From: Dendrophyllia cribrosa
Lineage: Eukaryota; Cnidaria; Anthozoa; Scleractinia; Dendrophylliidae
Reading direction: 5' to 3'
NCBI GenBank assembly: GCA_024195265.1
Contig: JAJLRJ010000002.1
Location: forward strand, 14,037,867 to 14,101,866
DNA: 64,000 bases
Translations under genes and position numbers: made by a program
Notes under the pieces: model-generated
Seen by the model: the letters and a program-made list of their open reading frames with translations, nothing else
The model's database searches: none
Told to the model about the DNA's origin: nothing
Shown here: in pieces, positions 22,768 through 33,715 of the stretch
How positions within the stretch are numbered: the first letter of the stretch is position 1
Layout of the letters: every line of letters begins with the position of its first letter

Positions 22768-25700
22768 ATGGCTTTGACCGCTGATCAAGTGTTTGACAAA
22801 ATCGGCAGCTTTGGCCGCTATCAGTTTTTAGTACTCATCATGTTCAACATCTTCGAATGGTTTTGGGCTGGATGGCCCGTGTTACTGATGACGTTTATTG
22901 CAGCTGAACCAAGTTGGCGCTGCGTCAGTAACCAAGGTAACAGTAGCCTTGGCAACAGTAGCGTTGGTAACAGTGCCGAGTGTCCTTTTAGTGGAAAAAT
23001 GTCACCCGGAAGCACAAATTACAACTTCCGCTGTAATATTTCTAGAGAGTCGTGGGAATTTGTGGATGATTTCACCTCCGTTGTGACACAGGTAAGTTAT
23101 ACACTAATATCATAGTATCACTGTTGCCTTTGTTTTTGTTGGTGGCCGAACTGTCGCGGGCGGTCAGCGGCGATTCGGGTGACGGCGCGGGTTTTAGAAA
23201 GAATGCGAAACAGCTCCGTTTTGTAAACAATGTTAACAAACGATAATTTCTCAAAATTCACTCATTAAAATTTCATGAAATTTGTCAGAATTCTTATTTG
23301 TATCGCATTTCGATTAATGAGAACTTTAAAACAGAAGTCGGTGACACCATCAATATTGACTGGGCAGCTATGTTCTTGGATATTTAAAAAACCGTTTGTT
23401 AAAATTTGGTAGAGCCAATTTTAAACAATAAGAATTATTTTAAAATGTAAACCGTGTGCAGGTTCATGAGAAAATCTAATGACTGGATTTTATGTTAACC
23501 TTAAAAAAGTGAAATTTTAGGGTTGTTTTTTACCAACCACGTTGCCATGGAAACAGACAAAGCGCAAATTTTAGCCGTTAATTAATTCCACTATTTTTCT
23601 TAGTCAAGTTTCAGCTTCTAAGCTGCAACCTTTCTCACATAATGCCATTGCGAATGACATATACTCACAACCTATCAAAAATGTGTTCGGCCATCTTAAG
23701 CTGAATAGAAAACTAAAACAAACAAAACCAACAAGCAGAACCAAAGATTCCCATAGATGAGTAGTGTGGCTTCCGAGTGGACTTTATCTTTCAAAATATA
23801 ATAAATGGAAAATAAATGTTTATTGGCAAAACAAGTAGTTTTAGCCCGAAATTATTGAGTGGTTCGAATGTAAGCAGAAATATCAACACCGGCCTGTGAT
23901 TCCTTTTTTTAATTGCAGTTTGATCTTGTTTGCGATAAAGCTGTCTACGGAACAGTTTCTTCATCTCTCATTTTTGTTGGCTGGATCGTGGGAGCTCTCA
24001 CTGTTGGATCACTGGCTGACAAATTTGGACGAAAGATCATGGTCTTCGCATTTGGCCTGCTTAACGCCGTCTTTAGCCTTTTGTCAGGGTTTGCGAATGT
24101 GTACTGGCTGTTTGCACTGTTTCGATTCATTGTTGGGTTTTCGATAGGTATGTATAACAGCAAAAGAGTCACGATATCCCCGCAGTATGGCCAATACCTA
24201 TCACATGGGTAGCGTGCAGTTGGCGCTTAATGGGGTGATCGCACACGCCGCGATAGTCAGAAGGCACCTGAACACGGCTTTCGAGTCGTACAGGAGTCCG
24301 ACGGCAATGCTATGCTGAAGAGTCCAACCAATAACGAAACAGTTGTCCATGGCTGCTCGGGTAATAATTAACAACTATTCACCTCAGTGGAGGTGGGTAG
24401 TGGTGGATATTTAACGAGCCGCAAATATATTTGCATATTAAAATCCAAGTCTTGTTTTGTTTACATAAAATCGCTTTTCAACTTATGTAATAAATGAACA
24501 AACACATAAAAATGGACAATACAATCTTCTTTCGAAAAAATTTTTATTCAAATCTCCATAAGTTTATGTTTAAAAGCAAAACGCGAACCTTTTATAACGC
24601 ATCGAGGCCGAGCTGTCTTCGATGAAAGAAATCAAAACACGTTTTATAAACAATTCTCCAAAACCAGCGAAAACACAAAGAAAAAGTCAATCACAGATTG
24701 ATATCAACATAAATTCCCATCGAAAAATTATTTTGTTTTACCTTTAAGTCCCTCTACTGCTTGGAAATTCTTTAAATCTCCGCTTCTTCAGTTCTGAAAC
24801 CCGAAGTGACAATGCTCCCACATTGATAAAAACGTATGAAGTTCCTCGAAGCAAGATTTTATCCCTGAAAGTTCTTCTTTTTTCCCTATAGCGGCTTCTG
24901 AGTATCCCTTAAAGTGCCTATCACCCCTAGAAAGTTATTTTCAGAATCATCTCTATGTACATTAAATAGTTGAATGGTAAAATATTTCTTGTTTTGAACG
25001 TCGCGTTTGTGAGTTATAGAGATTTGAATTTACAAAATGCTAATTAGATGACGTCAACCCGGGAATTTGCCATTATTTCTACGCCAATTTACAATGCGCA
25101 ATTTACAGCTTGAAGATAATTAATTTGATAAATACTAAGAATAAACTGTGGATAGTCAACTGATTGGTAAAAAATATTACTTGGAGGTGAAAACAAGTTG
25201 TTGTATAATAAATGATTCCCGGGTTGACGTCATCTAATTAGCATTTTATAAAATCAAATCTCGGTAACTCACTAACACGACGTTCAAAACAAGAAATATT
25301 TTACCATTCAACTATTCAATGTACATAGAGTTAATACTGAAAATAGCTTTCTAGGGGTGATAGGCACTTTAATTAGTATCCCAGTCTTGAGTAGCAAAGC
25401 GCGAAACAATGCAGGAAAATAACGACTTGTGTTTTCCCAGCTGACGTGACATTCGGCCGTGTAACCGCGCAAAAAACAAAGCCTCGCTTTGGTTTTAAAA
25501 TTGCTAAGATCCCGGATGGTGCGTGACGTCATACGCGCCCGCGAGCTAGTCCTGCCCAACGGCGGGCGGCGAGCACACGACGCGCCCGCGAAACATTCCG
25601 CTAGCCATGACCGTGAATGCTCCGCTAATAACGGGTGATATGGCTGTGCGCATGCGTATGGTATTGGGAATGCCACGGAGATTTGTCGTGTGATCATTGC

Positions 25701-28700
25701 TTTTAATATATTTTATTCAGAGTAGAGTAATATTACCCTATTCACATTTCCCCACCCCCACCCCACTCTCCCTCGATGAAAACAAAATTTAGCGGTCATC
25801 TTTAGTTGAAATTGAGGCTGTGCCCTTTCACAGTTAAAACCTAAACCCTTTGAGCGTTAGCAAGAGAACGTTCTCTTGGTATTAGTTGTAGCTTTTGAAT
25901 TTTTGAAGGATCGAAATCCCCGAGTGTGCCATTCAAAAGAAAGCTGCTGAGCTTTAATTTTCTATGGTGCTCAGCATTTTGCAAATTAAAAGCCGTTACT
26001 TATTGGTAGTGAAAGGGTTATAGAATAATTTCAACGTGCCCACCACTCCCCTCTCTCTTTCCCTCCTGTTACCCACAGTACATCCCACATCCATGTCACT
26101 CCTTAAATAATTTTCTCGTATTCCCAGATTTTCATCTACCATAGAATAAACAAACAACCAACTAAACAAAAAGAAGAAAAGAACAACAAAAGGCGAAGTG
26201 TGACTGAAGACATAACGCTTAACACAGAACACTTTCTTGTCTGACTTAACTAAAGTGTGGCAGTTATAAGACGTACAGTGTATAGTTGGGGCTATGTCAT
26301 CGGAATATTATTGTTTTTAGGTCAAGCTGTGCCGGGAAATTTCAAGTAACTACCTTCATAACTGGCACGAAATGCTCCTAAAACACACAGAGAACGATAT
26401 CAAATGAATTCTCGGAGGGAAACAATCCTTTGTCAACGTGTAGCGATTTTTCCAATACGCAAGTTGGGAAAATCTTGAACAATTAACCTAATTTTCAAGT
26501 TGCAATTCATTTCCATCCTTTTTTATTACCTGCCAGTTTCCTCGGCCAACAGCTGTTTATTACAACAGCAAGTACAAAGGCACTTTTACCTTGAATCAGA
26601 AAGAACCAAAATGGATCGAAATCAACGAATCACAAACCTAAAAAACTGTTGAAATAAATTAGTTGTTTTCTAAAGCATCCGCTCGTTGCTCGGCTTCCTC
26701 CCAGTTATTTTAGCCTTGCTATGGGCCTGGGACGTCATTTGTTGGTGTCTTCAAATGATGCAAATAAGTAATTTGGCTTACAAAAATTGATGATATAGCT
26801 CGTTAACTGGCAAGGATTCTGGGGAACAGCCTCTCTGATCTTCTTATAGTTGCGTACACATAAGTCTTGTCAAGCTTTTGCCAGTTTTATTATTGTTAGC
26901 AACGTTCCCTTCTTTCCTTGGCCATTGAAATTGTTTTTCAGGTGGCGGGGCTATGTGTATGTTTGTTTTGCTCGCTGAACTTGTGGGTCCTCGACACCGA
27001 AGCCTTATGGGAACGTCCCTTTGGTACTGCTGGACTTTGGCCCTCATCGCTTTGGCGGGAGTCGCATATCTTATCAGAGACTGGAGAACGCTGTGTTATG
27101 TCACTGGCGCGCCGGCAATAGCAATAGTTCTTTTTTGGTTGTAAGTAATAAAGTTAAATTGAAAAGCTATTTTATTATTTTTCTATTGAGCATCGAAAGT
27201 AGTTCGCGCCTGTTTGCTGTTAGTATAGTTTTCATATACCGTTTTTGACAGAAAAGGTACCCCTTTCATATACCTTTCATTGAAAATGGTACCCCTTTCA
27301 TATACCTTTCGTTGAAAATGGTACCCCTTTCATATAGCCTTTGTGTGCGTCTGTTTGATATATTTTGAAAGGCCTTTTTCATAATACTTAAATTGCAGTT
27401 TTCCCTACCTTTTTATGCTTCAACTCGTGTTTTCGCTACCATTTCCTATTCTTCGTGAAATCCCTACCCTTTCACATACTTCAACTCGTGAAATCCCGAC
27501 CCTTTCATATACCTCGAGCCTCAAAAAGGTACCCCTTTCGGGCGGAGCATCCCCGTATAGCCCATTATAGGGAGTAATCCCCCCCCCCCCCCCCTCCCGG
27601 GTTTGCTTTGGTTTTACATGATAACACTATTATGCTTTGCAAGAGTTGCCGAGAGTGCATGAGAGTTTGAGGCCAAACAAGATCAGAGCGAAAGTCTGAA
27701 CACTCGTCGCACTCTCGGCGACTCTCGCTCTTTTTTCGCCCCGGAATTAACGGTTAAATTTCAATCCATCGCATCATCAATAGACGATATTCGTATTCTC
27801 GGTATTGAACTGGAACTAGCTTGCAGACGAGGCTCATGCGGGGCATTCTTTTCACATGCAAATATTTTTAATGATATTCCCCCGCATGAGCCTCCATTGC
27901 AAGCTAGTTCCAGTTCAATACCGAGAATACGAAAATTGTCTATTGACGATTGTAAAGTTCATCCAGGTTCCACGTATTAAAAAGTTGTAAATATATAAAT
28001 ATCCTTGTTTCTCGGCTGACGGTTAAATTCTCTTCTATTTGACGCTTAAGGGCTGGTTCCCACTAGCGACGTAATCGGACGACGTAATCGACGTAAACTA
28101 GCGTCACTTTCTCGAACAACCAGAAAAAAACCTAAACCCATGCCAGGAAACACTAAAATGTGACCTGCTCGCACGCGTTTTAAAGTACTTGGCACCCACT
28201 ACATGTATTTGCCTCGAGATCTAATTGGTTCATACCAGCTTCTGTTCATACTAGTTATGCAATGTTTTCGAGTGGTGTACCGTGAAATATCCCACAAACG
28301 AATGACTTGATTCTTCTTAACCCTAGTCGCGTAGCTACCGGAAAAATCCGGACACGCGTATCTGTCCGCGTTGACGGATCTCGGAATATTCCGGATTTCT
28401 GAACACTTTCGTTTCTCTGATGTGTAAGCTCGGCAAAGCTCGGGCTAGAGTCGGCACTTTGTTGTACTGATTCAGAGAGGTCATAAACAAAACACCCGAC
28501 AAAGATCGGAACACCCGATTATATATAAGATATATAATAATAGACATGATTAGGGGGTTGCCACCCCTCCTTAAGGTTTTCTCCCATATTTTCAAGACCA
28601 TTTAAGATTAGCACATGCCGTTTTCAGTAGCTTCACTTATTCTTGAGACACATTTTGGTAAAGTTTGGCGACAACCGGTTGCTATGGTAACGAGAAATGA

Positions 28701-31700
28701 GGTCATAAGTAACATGTTGTCAAGCCTTTTTTAAATAAAAGTGCGTGTTTTTTACCTTTTTCAGTGAAAAAACATATAAAATGCTACCAAAAGCATTAAA
28801 ATGTTTAATTGTATGTTATTTTGCAACTCTAGCAAACAATATTTGCAATTTCCGCATTTTCCCAAAAATTTTGAATTTTTAGTAAAATCCAAGATGGCGG
28901 GCATCTTGGCGGCCATTTTGAATGACGTCACGGACCCCCAGCAACGCCACAACCCATAATATTTACCTTATCTTGTAGAGCACATCGCGGGCTATCTATT
29001 TGATGTAACATCGCAAAAACCCAAGGGGGGGGGGGGGGGGGGGGGGGTGGGGAGGAGGGTTAAAATGTGCGTAATCGTAATAATGTTTCCTCCTTGATCA
29101 CCCTTAAATGTGTACTGAGAGCGACCAAATGTTTTAACATTGACTAAATTTCGTGTCTAAACGTATCGATACTAATATCCCCGATTCTGGTACTTTCTGT
29201 ACCTTACTGACAGTTGAGGTGCTCCTTATTTACAAAGGTAAAACAGAAATTCCCGTTGGAAAATCAAATGATCATGATTTCAAAAATTATGGACTTCCGG
29301 TGTTAGTTTATCCAGTTGATGCAGCATCAGTTTCTACTTGTTTCTTCTTCCATACCGAAGTCAAATTAAATCATTTTGATGTTTACGCGTGAAACTTCCA
29401 ACCGGACGGTTTAATTTTTGCCAGCGGTGAGCACTATTGGTCGCCCTATGACAACATTATAATAATATTTTAAACACTCTTGCACCTTGCAGCCTTGCCC
29501 CAGAGTCTCTTCGCTGGTTGTTGGTGAAAGGAAAGATGGGAGAGGCGGAGAAACTTTACAAGAAAATTGCCCGAGTTAATCGTAAAGAGCTGCCTGAGGA
29601 AGGTCTGAAAATAGAGACTGGCACGAACGAACAAACGAGGCTTGGAGATGTTCGGGATTTATTCAAAACTCCAAGTATGACAAAGACAACGTTAATATCT
29701 TGGATGTGTTGGTGAGTTTGGTCTGAATTTCTCTCATTCATCTCTCAAATGGGTACAGCGTAAAAAAGCACCACTAGATTGGACCGCTTAGTTGCGACTA
29801 CAGTCTAATTCCTGGTTTTACGTAGAGTACATCTCTTTAAAATGCCTAGAAGTTGTATATCTCATTATGGATTATTTTCTTTTCATGATAAAGGGGCGTC
29901 AATTCCATGGTGTACTATGGTGTGTTTCTAAGTGCGCCTACTGTTGGTGGGAGCATGTACCTGAACTTCTTCCTCTCCAGCCTCATCGAGCTTCCTGCGA
30001 TCCCAATTGGCGTCTGGATTTACAACAGGTTAAACAATATGCGCGCTTACTCTCTTTTTTCAAATTTAACCCTTTTCAGAGGGGAATATTTTCTTTTACT
30101 TTTGTCTTTTATATCGGACCGGGGGAGGGGGCAGTATCCGCCAGCCCCTTTAGTACGATCAAACTTTCTAATTCAGGTTAGATCACATGGTATGATGACG
30201 TCATATGACGTGGAAATTGCGTCACGATCTCTGACGAATACCTATCTTGGATAGGATCTAGCTTGGGTACTCTTTGCTTTTAGGTTTGAGGGTGAGGAGG
30301 GCAATAAGTCGATAAATTGCGAAGATATACGGTATTATCAGGGTACATTAAAGATCTTTTCGTGTTACAGATTTGGGCGTAAGAGAGGAGTTATTGTTCC
30401 CATGCTGTTAGCCGCTGCTGGCGCCGCAGGCTCAGTGTTATTGACGACTGACGATGAATCGAACAAAGGTACGAGAAATTGAAAATAATACATGGGTAGG
30501 CGGTCTGTGGAGGACAGATGTGAAAAAATAAACGCACCTTTTCGAGTAGTAATGTAGTACAGCCAGCGTTCTCTAAGACGGACACTGTCAGGAGACCAGA
30601 AGCTTGTTTTGTAGACTTTTTGTGGGGTTGGGTGGTGGTCTTTGAGTAGAGAAATTACATTGTGAAAGATGCTTTATATTCAAAACCGGAAAGAATAAAG
30701 AATAAGGCAGCAGCGTTAGTAACAGGCTGCAAGGGATTCAGTTTTAATGGCTGTATTCTGGAACAACAACAAGGAAATGGTCTTGAGATAGCATGAGAAT
30801 AGCAACCAAACAGAGGGATTAGGCATCCAGGACATTAGGCGGAGTGGCCAAAGTCTGTTTTTGTTATAGCGGAGCTCTGCGGGCCGAAGGCCCGCGCGGA
30901 GCCCCATACTCATAGAGCCAGAGAACCATAGAACCCATGCCCGTCATTTTTCATGGTCATGGCTAGCGGAATGTTTCGCGGGCGCGTCGTGTGCCCGGCG
31001 TACGCGCAGGGCTAACACGCGGGCGCGTATACCGTCGCAAAATATGCGCGTATGACGCCACACAACATCCGGGAAGACAGGGATACTAATTAAGGGATAC
31101 TCAGAAGCCGCTATAGTGAAAAAAGAAGAACTTTCAGGGATAAAATCTTGCTTCGAGGATGGGAGCAATGCGGGGAGATGTTTGTCACTTCGGGTTTCAG
31201 AACTGAAGAAAGAATTACCAAGCAGTGGAGGGACTTAAAGGTAAAACAAAATACATTTTTCGATGGGAATTAATGTTGATATCAATCTGTGATTAACTTT
31301 TTCTTTGCATTGTGTTCTCGCTAGTTTTGGAGAATTGTTTATAAAACGTGCTCAATTAAATTCAGTTGTTTTGATTTCTTTCATCGGAGACATCTCGGCC
31401 TCGATGAGGTATAAATGGTTCGCGTTTTGCTTTTAAACATAAACTTATGGAGATTTGAATAAAATTTTTCGAAAGAAGAAATGTCCATTTTTATGTGTTT
31501 GTTCATTCATTACATAGGTTGAAAAGCGATTTTATGTAAACAAAACAAGACTTGGATTTTATAGTTCTAAACTTCACTCGCGTGGTCTTATGCAAATATG
31601 TTTGTGTATTTTTTGCAAGTTTGATTTCCAAATCAGTTTCTCGGACAATTTTTTATAAGCAACATGCAGGTGTATTTTATTCGGAAATTAGTCGTACTAG

Positions 31701-31907
31701 TTATTCTAGACGGAGAAAAAGTTGTTTTTGTGAACTTTTGTACGGTCTAAATGTACTGTGCAAACGGTCGCGTAAGTCTGCTTTTGAGAATTGCTAAATT
31801 AAAAAATAGCCCGGTCGTCAATTTTATTCTTGTGCTTCCGACCTTTCACCTCAGTTACGTTTATCATCGGCTTTCTGTTCAAAGAGCGACGCTGTTAGGC
31901 TCAGCCT

Positions 31908-31952
<45 letters not shown>

Positions 31953-33684
31953 TAACGACTCACCAAATTGCTTTAATGATGTATTCACAAACCAGGATGT
32001 ACGCCGATGATACCAGCTTGATGTTTGCTAGTGCAGACGTTAAGCATATAAATGATTGCCTTAATTATGACTTAAGTAACGTGTACACATGTTTATCAGC
32101 GAACAAGCTTACCCTGAATTTGACAAAAACTGAGTTTATAGTTTATACTTATTGCATCAAGGCAGAAGTTATCGCAATTTCAGAAACTCCTTCTTTTACT
32201 ATAAATAATAACGCTGTAGAACAAGTAGCATCAGGTAAATCCCTTGGAGTCTACATCGACCAAACTTTAAACTGGGAATGCCATATTGAAATGTCTGTAA
32301 AAAGATTGCTTCCGTGCAATCAAACGAATACGGCATCTTAATTACGTGCAATTAAACGAATTAATACGTCATCTATCCATTTAATATTTTAGTCAAAGTT
32401 TACAATAGCCTTGTTCAGCCTCACTTTGATTATTGCAGTGTGGTGTGGGGAAACTGTAACAAGGGCCTTTCTGAAAAGCTTCAAAGGCTCTAAAATCGCG
32501 CAGCCCGCATTTTAATTTCTGCGAGCTACGATAGTAATTTGGATGATGTGTTCAGGCACTGCACGAGAAATCGCCTTTACTACACGCCTTTGACATATGT
32601 CAATGGTCGTAAGGGCCGTTTTTGCCAAATCTTTGACACGGTGTCAAAGGTGGCAAAGACCTTCTTTGATTTAAGTCAAAGGTAGCACACTTTTGACGCT
32701 TATCAAAGGTAAAGTAAAGGTGCTGTCAAATATCGCTTTGACTTGTACAAAGGTATCTTTGATTCGCCTGTGACTTGCATCAGATGTGTAGTACTTTTGA
32801 CTCGCGTCAAAGGTGTATCAAAAGCAACGTCAAAAGTGTTATAAAACCTTTGATCACATTTGATGCCTTTGTCGTGCAACTTTGCTACACCTTTGATGGA
32901 GATCAAAGGTAATCAAAGCCAACTTTTCGTTAGGGTGGCGTAAAAACTCTGTCATCAAAGATTAGAAAATAAATCTATCATGATGTATAAGACCTTACAT
33001 GGGATGAAACCAGAATATCTACGATCAAGATTTGTTTATCGCGACAACGCGAATGCTTATCGTTTAAGGAATACCGAAAACAAACTAGTTCTTCCACAAC
33101 CTCGCACTGATTATCTGAAGAGAAGTTTTTCGTACAATGGAGCTCAGTTGTGGAACAGCTTACCCACAGAATTAAGACAAGCGACTTCCTTAAGTGAGCT
33201 AGTTTAAGACAAAACTAAGTCGACATAGTTTTTAAGTAAAGTTTTAAGTATATTTTTGAACACGGCCTCCATGAAAAACAGTTTTTATTTTTTTTATATG
33301 TCGTACCTCTTATTTGTAGTTAGGAAGATAGGTAGTTAGCTGATTATGATAAATAAGTTGATGGAAATACCGTGTATAAATAAAGTTATCTATTCTAGGC
33401 GGCTGTACATGTATTCGCAGGCTACGGTGAATACGACTTTACTTCAACCACTGATAAATGTGGTTTTAATCTGTCTATTTTATAGGATTTCTTGCCGGCA
33501 AAATCTTCCTTTCCATGGTCTGGGCTAAATTCTGGATCATGATTTCTTTTGATGGAGTATACATTTATTCAACCGAATTGTTTCCCACAGTTGTCAGGTA
33601 TGTTTACAAGTAACGGGCACATAGATAAAAAAAAATCCGATCATCTTTTTTCTCCAAAAAGGGGGGCGTATTAGACAAAAGGGT

Positions 33685-33715
<31 letters not shown>

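Noticed and set aside
29153..29392. 79-codon plus-strand frame
   Set aside because: Lies within intron 3 of transporter copy 1; the homologous intron of copy 2 does not preserve the frame.
32588..32909. CRISPR-like repeat-spacer array
   Set aside because: Units are short palindromes with irregular spacing in an intronic LINE of an animal gene; no Cas context.
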